From the NCBI GenBank assembly GCA_026014615.1, contig JAOZHZ010000028.1, forward strand, positions 1-64,000: a stretch of DNA of 64,000 nucleotides, read 5' to 3'. Positions 18,051 to 25,875 of this stretch are shown here, piece by piece. The translations under genes and the position numbers were made by a program. Positions within the stretch are counted from its first letter, which is position 1. Each line of letters begins with the position of its first letter. The stretch comes from Candidatus Bathyarchaeota archaeon (GTDB taxonomy: Archaea; Thermoproteota; Bathyarchaeia; Bathyarchaeales; Bathycorpusculaceae). The notes beneath the pieces are model-generated. The model was not told the origin of the DNA, made no database searches, and saw only the letters and a program-made list of their open reading frames with translations.

Positions 18051-18334
18051 TCTGCGCGTTAGCCAAAAACGCCTTAACCCTCGACAGCTTAGCTTTTGAA
18101 TGCAGCACAAACTGCGTTTCGCTTCAGGAACAACTGGACTTTCTGGTAAACAACGACATTGTTAGCATTGAAATCAGCCGCGACAACAGGGCTTTCTATG
18201 TTTTATCTCGCAGAGGTTTGGCGATTTCCAGAACCCTTAAAGTGGCTAAACGGCTGGAAAAGCTTCAAACCGACTTGGAAACAGCGCATACACTTAAGAT
18301 CATTCCCGCCTTTTCAGACAAAGAAAAAGTCTAA
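18005..18334 (+). CDS. Winged-helix DNA-binding protein
   Basis: A 109-residue protein: helices ELCENVICALAKNALTLDSLAFEC and SLQEQLDFLVNNDIVSIEI, then wing strands DNRAFYVLSRRGLAI and a basic C-terminal helix. This is the archaeal ArnR1/HTH_45-like regulator layout. GTG 18005 and ATG 18014 are both plausible starts. Target unknown. Confidence 0.65.
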   Translation: MQAMRRSKLELCENVICALAKNALTLDSLAFECSTNCVSLQEQLDFLVNNDIVSIEISRDNRAFYVLSRRGLAISRTLKVAKRLEKLQTDLETAHTLKIIPAFSDKEKV

Positions 18335-18352
18335 AGCAAGAAAGGGACGCGC

Positions 18353-18808
18353 CTAAAATCCAACGTCGTTTGGATTCAGTTTAAGTTTTTCACCGAAAAT
18401 TGGCGTGATAACTATGCTTGCGGGCTCAGTTTTCACGTTTACAGCTGTCACTTTTCGGTAGTGCTGCATTTCTTGTGTTCGTACCCACGCTTTTGGGACT
18501 TTCACCACTCGGTAAACGTTGCGTCCCTTCGGTATCTCCCGAAGCTTAATTGTCAAACTGCCTTGCTTCAGAAGCTGAGCTGCATTGCCTGATGCCCCCT
18601 TACGGGAAGCAGTTTTTGGTTCCCCGAACGTTGGAGTCAGTTTGAGCGCGTCACCTTCAGATTTTAAAACAAAGCCCTTGATTTTTCTGTTTTCGGCGCT
18701 TTCAACTGCGTCCAGCCAGTTGCGTGGAGGCAACAAAAAGTATCCTGAATCTTTGCCGATGGTCATTTGCCGTAGTTTTCGGATTGTTGTCCCACTCATA
18801 CATGTCAC
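18353..18808 (-). CDS. Protein with two AbrB-like repeats
   Basis: The 151-residue protein contains an internal duplication. Repeat one (about residues 10-62) runs from RKLRQMTIGKDSGYFLLPPRNWL to LKLTPTFGE; repeat two (about 88-145) runs from IKLREIPKGRNVYRVVKVPKAWV to IVITPIFGE. Each has the strand-loop-strand order and P[PK]xxW turn of SpoVT-AbrB-type DNA-binding swapped hairpins, joined by a basic linker. A transcription-regulator role is inferred. Confidence 0.55.
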   Translation of the reverse strand: MTCMSGTTIRKLRQMTIGKDSGYFLLPPRNWLDAVESAENRKIKGFVLKSEGDALKLTPTFGEPKTASRKGASGNAAQLLKQGSLTIKLREIPKGRNVYRVVKVPKAWVRTQEMQHYRKVTAVNVKTEPASIVITPIFGEKLKLNPNDVGF

Positions 18809-18899
18809 CTATGCGTTCTGTGTTTAAGGCTGTTGAAGTTGCATAAATATGCGTTGATTAGAAACAAAACAGTTAAACAAACCCAACGCACGTTTTTGC

Positions 18900-19901
18900 G
18901 TGATAAAAATGTGCTCACTTTCCGCCGAAGCCATCTGGAACGCAAGCCAACCTGAACTTGAACAGTTACTAAACTCAGGCAGCCTTGTATCGGAACCCAA
19001 AAAAATCCGTTTCTACGCCCCAAGCTTTACCTACTACAAAACCGCCAGCTTCTGCAACTCCAACAAAGAGTTCCCAACCATATCCGTAACAGGCAACGGC
19101 TGCGCATTAAACTGCAAGCACTGCGGCGGAAAAGTTCTGGAAACCATGCATCCCGCAGATACACCAGAGAAACTGCTGCAACTTTGTGCTGACCTGAAGC
19201 GGGAGGGGGCGTTGGGTGTTCTGGTCAGCGGGGGATGCTTGCCTGATGGTTCGGTTCCACTTGGTGAGTTCATGCCTGCTTTGGCTAAGGTTAAGCGGGA
19301 TTTAGGGTTAACGGTTTTTGTGCATACAGGCATCGTGGATGAAGAAACTGCGCGGCAACTGAAGTCTGCGGGTGTTGATGCTGCGTTAATTGACGTTATC
19401 GGCAGCGACGAAACCATAAAGGAAATCTATAACCTAAACGTCACCGCCAAACAGTACGAGGATTCGCTAAAAGCCTTGCACGAGGCGGGAATTGCTTTTG
19501 TTCCCCACGTGATTGCTGGCTTGCACCACGGCGAGCTCAAAGGCGAACTCGCAGCATTACAGATGATTAAGCCGTATGAGCCCGCAGCGGTTGTCATAAT
19601 TAGCTTCATGCCCATTCACGGAACCGCCATGGCACAAACCAAGCCGCCAACGCCGCAGGGCATCGCCCGAACAGCCGCAACCGCACGCGTCATGTTCCCC
19701 GAAACACCTCTTGTTTTGGGTTGTATGCGTCCCAAAGGCAAGCACCGCGCAGAAACAGATGTGTTGGCTTTGAAGGCAGGTGCGGACGGTGTCGCGTTTC
19801 CAAGTGAAGCTGCCATTCAGTACGCAAAGACCAGCGGCTTCGAAGTTGATTTTTCGGCGTTTTGTTGTGCCCAAATCTACCAAGCTTTAGCAGGCAAATA
19901 G
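18900..19901 (+). CDS. Radical SAM protein
   Basis: The 333-residue enzyme carries GNGCALNCKHCGG, i.e. C-x3-C-x2-C for the 4Fe-4S cluster, followed by a TIM-barrel-like pattern (LVSGGC, VFVHTGIVD, VIAGLHHG). A Cys pair FCCAQ near the end may bind an extra cluster. It resembles BioB/lipoyl-synthase-like archaeal radical SAM proteins, but I cannot fix the reaction. Start GTG/ATG near 18900 follows an AT-rich promoter. Confidence 0.8.
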   Translation: MIKMCSLSAEAIWNASQPELEQLLNSGSLVSEPKKIRFYAPSFTYYKTASFCNSNKEFPTISVTGNGCALNCKHCGGKVLETMHPADTPEKLLQLCADLKREGALGVLVSGGCLPDGSVPLGEFMPALAKVKRDLGLTVFVHTGIVDEETARQLKSAGVDAALIDVIGSDETIKEIYNLNVTAKQYEDSLKALHEAGIAFVPHVIAGLHHGELKGELAALQMIKPYEPAAVVIISFMPIHGTAMAQTKPPTPQGIARTAATARVMFPETPLVLGCMRPKGKHRAETDVLALKAGADGVAFPSEAAIQYAKTSGFEVDFSAFCCAQIYQALAGK

Positions 19902-19947
19902 GCTTCGAAGAGTCGAACAACACTTTTTCACAAAAAATTTGTTGGGT

Positions 19948-20535
19948 TTAGGGTTGCTTGGCTTTTTTGAGCATCAGCCAGCTTAACACGAAAACCCATG
20001 CTGCACCCGCCAAGCCAGAAACCGCTTCAGGAATTGCCACGTTGGGAAAGTAGTGCACCGTGTACTGGAGTACCCAGACTGCGGCGGCAACCAAAGCGGA
20101 AGCCACCGTGTATATGCTGAGTTTGTGTTTGCCTTCAAGCCAGAATGCACCCGTGAAAACCAGCATCGCGATGGGCAGGAACACGAACAGCATGACAGAT
20201 ACGATGAAGTGTGTGGGTCGGAAGTTTTCGTTGAAAATGCCAATGCAGATTAGCGAGATGCACGCCAAAACCAGAAGCGCTGATGCTGTTTTTCCCACCA
20301 CGGTTTTGCCTGCGAAGGTGAACATGCCTGTGGCGAATATGGTGAAGAGGACGCCGCCGACGATTAATCCGCCGTTGAAGACGGGCGCGGTTATACCGCT
20401 TTGTACGCCTAAATCGCTTAGGGCGTTGTTTGTCCAACTGAACGACTGCCAAGAGGCAATCGCCACGGCGATACATGTAAACGTGAAGAAAGGAGCCACT
20501 AAACCAGTGACTGCCGCGATTCCTTGCCTTTTCAT
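19948..20535 (-). CDS. DUF998-family membrane protein
   Basis: The 195-residue protein has six hydrophobic segments; the first two bracket SWTNNALSDLGV, the diagnostic DUF998 signature (NxxSDLG). These are integral membrane proteins of unknown function. It is the last of two minus-strand genes, 34 nt after the DUF763 gene. Confidence 0.8.
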   Translation of the reverse strand: MKRQGIAAVTGLVAPFFTFTCIAVAIASWQSFSWTNNALSDLGVQSGITAPVFNGGLIVGGVLFTIFATGMFTFAGKTVVGKTASALLVLACISLICIGIFNENFRPTHFIVSVMLFVFLPIAMLVFTGAFWLEGKHKLSIYTVASALVAAAVWVLQYTVHYFPNVAIPEAVSGLAGAAWVFVLSWLMLKKAKQP

Positions 20536-20569
20536 CTCCCAACCTCAAGCAAAATCTGTAACTTTGAGC

Positions 20570-21706
20570 TTAAGAGGCTTTTGCGTCCAACGGAACAAAC
20601 CTACGTAAACCTTGCAGTGCGCGGCTTTTTTCTTTGTCGCCGACTTTGGCTGCCTGCACAGCTTCTTGCAGAATTTGGATGGATTGGTCCATGCTTTGAC
20701 GGTTTACGGGGTAGGGCACGCCGTCTTTTCCGCCGTAGGCGAAGCTGTATTTAACGGGGTCTTGCCAGCTGGGTTTTTCGCCGTAAACAAGCTCCGCGAT
20801 GAGCGCGAGTCCTCTTACGGTTGCGGGTCCTACACCTTTGACAGCTAGGAGTTCCTCGTAGTTTGTGGGTTGCTTGTCGTAGGCTTCTGCGAGTGCATTC
20901 CAGTTGATGTTTCGGGGCATGTCCAAGAAGGCAAACTGCGGCTTAGCAGAGGCGTCTGGGAGCCATTGGCTAAGCAGTTTCTGCTGCTTGTCTACGGGCA
21001 GGGTTGCGTCTTGAGCTAGGCGTTTGAGTTTTCGCGTGGGTTCTTTAGCTAAATCCACGGAGGCTTTGCGGCTTTTCCTGCTTGATTTGGCGGTCATGTT
21101 CAGCACGACTGGGTGTTTGGTGTCGCAGACGATGGCGTTGTGTGGTTCCACCACGAAGCTGTGGGTGTTTTCGCTGAGCCAGTGGTATCTGCGCGCCGTT
21201 TTTGCTTGTGCACTCATGCCTTGCTGGACAACTGCCCACTTGCCAGTTTCCGCGACGAAGAAGGCGGGGTGGTATAGTTGGTATCCTGCTTGGATGGCGG
21301 TGTTGTCAACTTTCGCCGTCATTTTACTCGTGTACGTCAGCGTTTCCATTTCCTCTTCGGAGAATCCGAACCGCCCAGATGCTTGTTCGATGTCGTTGGG
21401 GGTTTTGCGTGAGGTTTTGCCTTTTCCGCCGCAAACTACGATGCCGTGCTCTTGGGCTGTCAAGGCGGTTTTGAGGACTCCCGTCACTACGGTTGTGACT
21501 CCGCTGCTGTGCCAGTCGTAGCCTAAAACGCAGCCTAACGCCTGAAACCAGTAAGGGTCACTTACGCGTGCCAGAAACCGTTCTGTGCCGTACTCGTCGA
21601 TGATGATGGAGCTTATTTCTTTGGCAAGCCGACGCATTCTACCCGTTAACCAACTGGGGGCTTTTCCGCCGTGAAGAGGCAAACTCGCATAACCAGTCCG
21701 TTGCAT
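20570..21706 (-). CDS. DUF763-family protein
   Basis: The 378-residue protein starts RTGYASLPLHGGKAPSWL, the highly conserved DUF763 N-terminus, and continues with the GCVLGYDWHSSGVTTVV segment and a helix-hairpin-helix-like stretch (LLAVKGVGPATVRGLALIAE). The family occurs in archaea and some bacteria; the HhH-like stretch suggests DNA contact. Function is not established. Confidence 0.85.
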   Translation of the reverse strand: MQRTGYASLPLHGGKAPSWLTGRMRRLAKEISSIIIDEYGTERFLARVSDPYWFQALGCVLGYDWHSSGVTTVVTGVLKTALTAQEHGIVVCGGKGKTSRKTPNDIEQASGRFGFSEEEMETLTYTSKMTAKVDNTAIQAGYQLYHPAFFVAETGKWAVVQQGMSAQAKTARRYHWLSENTHSFVVEPHNAIVCDTKHPVVLNMTAKSSRKSRKASVDLAKEPTRKLKRLAQDATLPVDKQQKLLSQWLPDASAKPQFAFLDMPRNINWNALAEAYDKQPTNYEELLAVKGVGPATVRGLALIAELVYGEKPSWQDPVKYSFAYGGKDGVPYPVNRQSMDQSIQILQEAVQAAKVGDKEKSRALQGLRRFVPLDAKAS

Positions 21707-22135
21707 AACTTCCTCAAGTTTTGAAGGAAGGCGGGGTTATTTCTACGTTATTGACATGTCTGTTGCGATTTTTACTCTACCCTCCCTATTCTGTGAAGTG
21801 CCCGTTTTGGGGTGGTTTTTTGTTTCTGCGTTTGTTTTGGGCTTAGTCCACGGCTGGGAAAGGCTAGAAACGGCTGGAAAAGGCGGAAATTGGCGCAAAA
21901 AGGCAATTCAGCTTCTCTTTTTCGTTTTGCCTAACGCAAACGTATGTCTGGTTATGCCTGAGTCTTTAAATTATACTCGGATGTTACCCCTTGTTACCCT
22001 TGTTCTCCTTACAGCAAACAGTGTCCACGGAAATAACGTCACAAGTATTTTCTTTGTAACTAGTGTATGTTGTTAACTTTGAGTAGTCACACACTCTTAA
22101 TAGGACTTTTTAACCTTTAGTTTTTGGTGATTTTC
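21707..22135 (+). other. Intergenic region with imperfect 10-bp tandem repeat
   Basis: An open frame at 21756-22076 (106 codons) shows no recognisable motif and poor ribosome-binding context, so I do not call it a gene. Within it, about 21850-21905, five imperfect copies of GGCTGGAAAA stand in tandem. Promoter-like AT-rich sequence precedes the ORF at 22136. Confidence 0.35.
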
Positions 22136-22345
22136 ATGCAATCCGTAAATTTAACCGACGAGCAAGCTGAGGAACTCTGTGACCAGATAGGCCGAATGCT
22201 CACTGAACAACTTGATTCCGAAGAGGTCAGCGACAGAATAAACGATGTGGTTTCTGATTACTTAGAACTCAATGACATTGACGCGGACGCAGACGAGTTA
22301 GCCCAAAAGTTTTCTTGGTCAGTGAAAGTTGAGCTAACCCAATAA
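22136..22345 (+). CDS. Small acidic protein, 69 aa
   Basis: From ATG 22136 the protein is short, helical and strongly acidic (LTDEQAEELCDQIGRMLTEQL, then DYLELNDIDADADELAQKF). It has an amphipathic-helix pattern but no family is recognised. A start at 22124 would add four residues. Confidence 0.55.
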   Translation: MQSVNLTDEQAEELCDQIGRMLTEQLDSEEVSDRINDVVSDYLELNDIDADADELAQKFSWSVKVELTQ

Positions 22346-22392
22346 CCGCTTTTTCTTTTTGGTCTTTCAGAAGCCTCTTTGGAAAGACATAG

Positions 22393-23004
22393 CTAAGTTA
22401 TTTTCCATTTTTTCATGAACTCAACTGCTTCTTTCTTTGCTTTTCCGCCTTTTTTCTGCAACTCTTCAGCCAAGTTTATCACTTTGTCTTTATCGCTGAC
22501 TTTATCAAAGTAAGCCGAGATTGATTTTAGAGCGTTGGCTTGAACCAACTCCCTATGCTTGTATGTTGCTCCCTCAAGGGTAAGCAATTTTTCTGTTACC
22601 CTGTCGGTCAGTTCAGGTTTAGCCTCGACGATTTTATGGGAAACATACGCAACGTGGGACGCAGGAATCAACTCGTCACCGTTCAGGAAAACGTAGAAGG
22701 CGTCAAATAGTTTTTCAAATTTGTGTTCTGCATCGATTCTTGAAAGGTTAGCCAGTATGTGAATGGCATAAAAGCTGACCATAGAGTTACCAGACTTAAG
22801 CATGTCCTCAAAAAGGCTCCATTTTGGATACAGCGCCTCTGGTTTGTCCTCGCTGATAAGGTAAACCGTCTTGAAGCAATCATACCTGACAGTGCGATTT
22901 TTGGATTGCATGCCCTCTAACAAATCCGAAAATGCCTTTGGAGTCTTCAGGGCGTTTTCAGCGGCTTTCTCTTGCTCAGGTGTTCTCTTCTCCATATCCA
23001 ACAT
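22393..23004 (-). CDS. HEAT/ARM-like alpha-helical repeat protein
   Basis: A 203-residue all-helical protein in which paired helices recur (KNRTVRYDCFKTVYLISEDKPEALYP, then GNSMVSFYAIHILANLSRID, then YKHRELVQANALKSISAYF), the pattern of HEAT-like repeats. It probably acts as a binding scaffold. The C-terminus is Lys-rich. Partner unknown; it converges on the acidic 69-aa gene. Confidence 0.6.
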   Translation of the reverse strand: MLDMEKRTPEQEKAAENALKTPKAFSDLLEGMQSKNRTVRYDCFKTVYLISEDKPEALYPKWSLFEDMLKSGNSMVSFYAIHILANLSRIDAEHKFEKLFDAFYVFLNGDELIPASHVAYVSHKIVEAKPELTDRVTEKLLTLEGATYKHRELVQANALKSISAYFDKVSDKDKVINLAEELQKKGGKAKKEAVEFMKKWKIT

Positions 23005-23176
23005 GATCGTTTTTCAGCAAGTTCCTTCTGATAATGTTTTCTTTTTTAACGAAGACCCTTTCTTCACCCAAGAAACGCAAATAAATACAGGTTTATTTCC
23101 ATCTCTTCCTCGTAACCCTGGATAAGTCTTTTATTTGAAACGACTCATATTTCTCTCGTAAGGAGTACGATTGTGT

Positions 23177-23437
23177 ATGGCTGAAGAGGCGGTTCTTGAA
23201 ATTGGAACTGTGAAGCATTTTTTCTCTAAAATCAGCGTTGCCATAGTTGACTTGACAGCGCCCTTATCAGTGGGAGACCGCATACTCGTTAAAGGTCCCT
23301 CAACAGACTTCGACATGACCGTGGAATCAATACAGGTAGAGCACCAAAGCATCCAACGTGCCGAAGCAGGAAAAAGCGTAGGCTTAAAAACTATGCAGCC
23401 CGCAAAAGAGCGGGACGTAGTCTACAAGAAACTCTAG
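23177..23437 (+). CDS. Stand-alone EF-Tu domain-2-like beta-barrel protein
   Basis: The 86-residue protein matches the second domain of translation GTPases: EIGTVKHFFSKISVAIVDLTAPLSVGDRILVKG, then FDMTVESIQVEHQSIQRAEAGKSVGLK. Short proteins of this type occur in archaea beside or apart from U32 peptidases. Role unknown; RNA or protein binding is plausible. An AAGGAG site precedes the start region. Confidence 0.75.
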   Translation: MAEEAVLEIGTVKHFFSKISVAIVDLTAPLSVGDRILVKGPSTDFDMTVESIQVEHQSIQRAEAGKSVGLKTMQPAKERDVVYKKL

Positions 23438-23474
23438 TTTTCTTGTTTGTCACAGCGCGGGCGCGCTTTAGTTT

Positions 23475-24605
23475 TTAAGTGGCTTCAGTTGAAGCATCTA
23501 CAATGCTCTTGATTTCAGTATTCAACGCGTCAGGTAAACCCAAGATGCCCACATCCATGAAGCCCCGAATGATAAGCGAAACAGCTTGGTCCCGCGTTAA
23601 CTTGCGGGTCATCAAGTAAACAATTTCTTTCTCGCTTATCTTTCCCACTGCTGCTTCATGTGTAAGCTCTACGCCCTTCTTTTTGACGATTAACTCTGGA
23701 ATCGCTTGTAGGAACGAATAATCATCCAAAATCAAACTGCGACATTCTAAGTGTCCTTTGCAATCAGTGTTGTCGCCTTCGATCAGGCCCCTGATTATCA
23801 TCTCAGAGCCTTCACGAGCAATGGCGCGGCTAACCATCTCCGCTTTGCTACCTCTGCCTGTTAGAATCGCCTTGGAGCCTATATCCAGATGGCTGTTTTT
23901 GTGACCGTAAAGGATGCTGTTAAAGCTGGCTCGGGAATCAACGCCTTTGCAGTATGCTACAGGATACATCTGTGTGTCCTGAACTGGACGCATACATACA
24001 TAATTGGAAACGAATGTGCCGTTGTCTTCAATTTCTGTCGCGCTCCGTGGACGCACAATAGTTTTTTCGCTCCATTGATGAATCATGGTGAAGTTAAGCA
24101 ACGCGTTTTTCTTCACGTAAATCTCGCTTATGCCTAAATGTGTCGCGTCAGCAACTCCTGAATGCTGCATGCAACTTGTGATTATGTGCACCTTGCTGTT
24201 TTCTTCAGCAATTATGACGTTGTGTACGCGCTGCTCCAAATTCTTCTGACTAATCATAAGGCACGACTGCAAAGGAAACGTGATTTCTGCGCCCGGAAGC
24301 ACGCGTATGAAGTAGCCTCCGCTGTAATCCTCTGCAACCTTCCGTGTGTATTTATCCTTGTCTTTATCCACAAGTTTCCACATGTAATCTTCAAGCCACG
24401 AGTACTTCTTCTGTGCAGCTTTAATGTCCATGAGCTCAAGTTTTCCCTCGTAGAGCTCGTTAACTGTTGACGCCACGGTTTCTTGGTCTAAATGCATGAA
24501 GGTACCTGCACGGTTCTGGTCCTGAGCTAAGCCTACTTTTGCGGCTTCTTCCAGAATCCGATGTGGAACCTTAGTTAATTTACTGGTTTTGTCCGTTTCG
24601 CTCAC
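23475..24605 (-). CDS. sufB: SufB/SufD-family Fe-S scaffold protein
   Basis: The 376-residue protein has the SufBD beta-helix core: HNVIIAEENSKVHIITSC, a GISEIYVKKNALLNFTMIHQW segment and the C-terminal HEAAVGKISEKEIVYLMTRKLTRDQA signature containing the conserved His and Glu. It is shorter than bacterial SufB, as is common in archaea. It works with SufC to assemble Fe-S clusters in the cytoplasm. The gene overlaps sufC by 26 nt, indicating tight coupling. Confidence 0.9.
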   Translation of the reverse strand: MSETDKTSKLTKVPHRILEEAAKVGLAQDQNRAGTFMHLDQETVASTVNELYEGKLELMDIKAAQKKYSWLEDYMWKLVDKDKDKYTRKVAEDYSGGYFIRVLPGAEITFPLQSCLMISQKNLEQRVHNVIIAEENSKVHIITSCMQHSGVADATHLGISEIYVKKNALLNFTMIHQWSEKTIVRPRSATEIEDNGTFVSNYVCMRPVQDTQMYPVAYCKGVDSRASFNSILYGHKNSHLDIGSKAILTGRGSKAEMVSRAIAREGSEMIIRGLIEGDNTDCKGHLECRSLILDDYSFLQAIPELIVKKKGVELTHEAAVGKISEKEIVYLMTRKLTRDQAVSLIIRGFMDVGILGLPDALNTEIKSIVDASTEAT

Positions 24606-25356
24606 TTTTCCATCCCTCTATTTTTCTTACTCTGCACGCTACGCACCCCTCATAACCAAGCTTCTTTATGTCCTTATAGATGCTTGTAGGCTCCGTGAAG
24701 CAGTGGAACTGCCCTTCGAGCAGAATACAGCCGTAACCAGCATTCACATGCTCCAAAATGTCCCCTTTATGCGTAATAATTAAAGCGCTCGCGCCCGAAG
24801 ACTCAGTATAACGTTGAATCTCGTCGGCAATTAACCGCAAACTCTCCACGTCCACGCCGCTGTCAGGTTCATCAAGCAAAAGCAGTTTCGGCTTAAGGAA
24901 AATTAACTGAAGAATCTCACTGCGCTTTTTCTCACCACCCGAGAAACCAACATTGATGTCTCTATCCAAAAAACTTGTAAGCCTAAACGCTTCGATTTGC
25001 CTTTTCTCTTCCGACGTGAATTCATAGGATGCATCTTTGCCAAGGCAAAGCTTAAGCAGTTCCCCAAGCTTTACCCCCGTGATTTCTGGAGGATTCTGGA
25101 AGCTCACAACTATGCCCAGATTGGCTCGTTCCTCCACGGTTGTGTTTGTAATGTCTTTGCCCATGAAGAAAACTTGACCCGAGATGACTTCGTATCCTGG
25201 AAGCCCCATGAGAGCACTTATGAGAGTGGTTTTTCCTGACCCGTTAGGTCCGAAAAGGATGTGGCTTACGCCCTGTTTTAGGCTGAACGAAATGTTCTTC
25301 AAAATAAGCTTGCCTTCAACTTTAACCGACAAGTTTTTGACTTCAAGCGCATCCAT
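24580..25356 (-). CDS. sufC: SufC ATPase of the Suf Fe-S assembly system
   Basis: A 258-residue ABC ATPase from the ATG at 25356 (an upstream ATG at 25368 would add four residues). Walker A is GPNGSGKTT, the signature is FSGGEKKRSEI and Walker B is LLLLDEPDSGVD, with the switch His in IITHKGD. The Q-loop segment (VVSFQNPPEITGV) is the SufC type. It binds SufB and drives scaffold remodelling. First gene of the sufCB unit. Confidence 0.9.
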   Translation of the reverse strand: MDALEVKNLSVKVEGKLILKNISFSLKQGVSHILFGPNGSGKTTLISALMGLPGYEVISGQVFFMGKDITNTTVEERANLGIVVSFQNPPEITGVKLGELLKLCLGKDASYEFTSEEKRQIEAFRLTSFLDRDINVGFSGGEKKRSEILQLIFLKPKLLLLDEPDSGVDVESLRLIADEIQRYTESSGASALIITHKGDILEHVNAGYGCILLEGQFHCFTEPTSIYKDIKKLGYEGCVACRVRKIEGWKSERNGQNQ

Positions 25357-25395
25357 AACAATCAACAAGCATTGGCTGGGGGAAAAAATAAACGT

Positions 25396-25725
25396 TTAGC
25401 TTACAAATCCCAAAATTAGTTCATCTACAGCCTGCAAAAACGAATCCTCCAAAACTACCCCTTGACTTTCTGCCAAAATAAACATGGAAAACAGCAGGTG
25501 CGAAAGATGTTTCCCAAACTCCTCCTTGTCCGCTGGTGTCTGCGGGGCTTTGGTTTTTAGTTTTTCTGCCAGTTCACATGCCTTTTTAGCTAATTCATCT
25601 GCGGAGTTGAAGTTAGCTGCTTGAGGAGCCCACATTTTTTCGAATTTCTTAAAGGTTTTCCATGAAAGATGCTGAGCATCGCGTAATGTTAAAGACAAAG
25701 CTTTCACCTGACCGGAATAGAACAA
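25396..25725 (-). CDS. MazG-like helical protein
   Basis: The 109-residue all-alpha protein has the MazG/dUTPase-like pattern of two helix pairs (ADELAKKACELAEKLK and HLLFSMFILAESQGVVLEDSF). The canonical EExxE metal motif is weak, so pyrophosphohydrolase activity is uncertain. It is upstream of sufC on the same strand with 27 nt between the genes. Confidence 0.5.
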   Translation of the reverse strand: MFYSGQVKALSLTLRDAQHLSWKTFKKFEKMWAPQAANFNSADELAKKACELAEKLKTKAPQTPADKEEFGKHLSHLLFSMFILAESQGVVLEDSFLQAVDELILGFVS

Positions 25726-25875
25726 GTTCGAATCGAGATAAAATAATTTTTGGAGCCGACTTCCCTTTTGTGTTTAGTTGATTAGTGATTCATAAGGCTT
25801 TATTTCAACATTCAAAGTTATTTCATCTACGTTAACCTGCCCCGCGGAGTTGACCTGCGCAAGTCGGGAAGTAAG

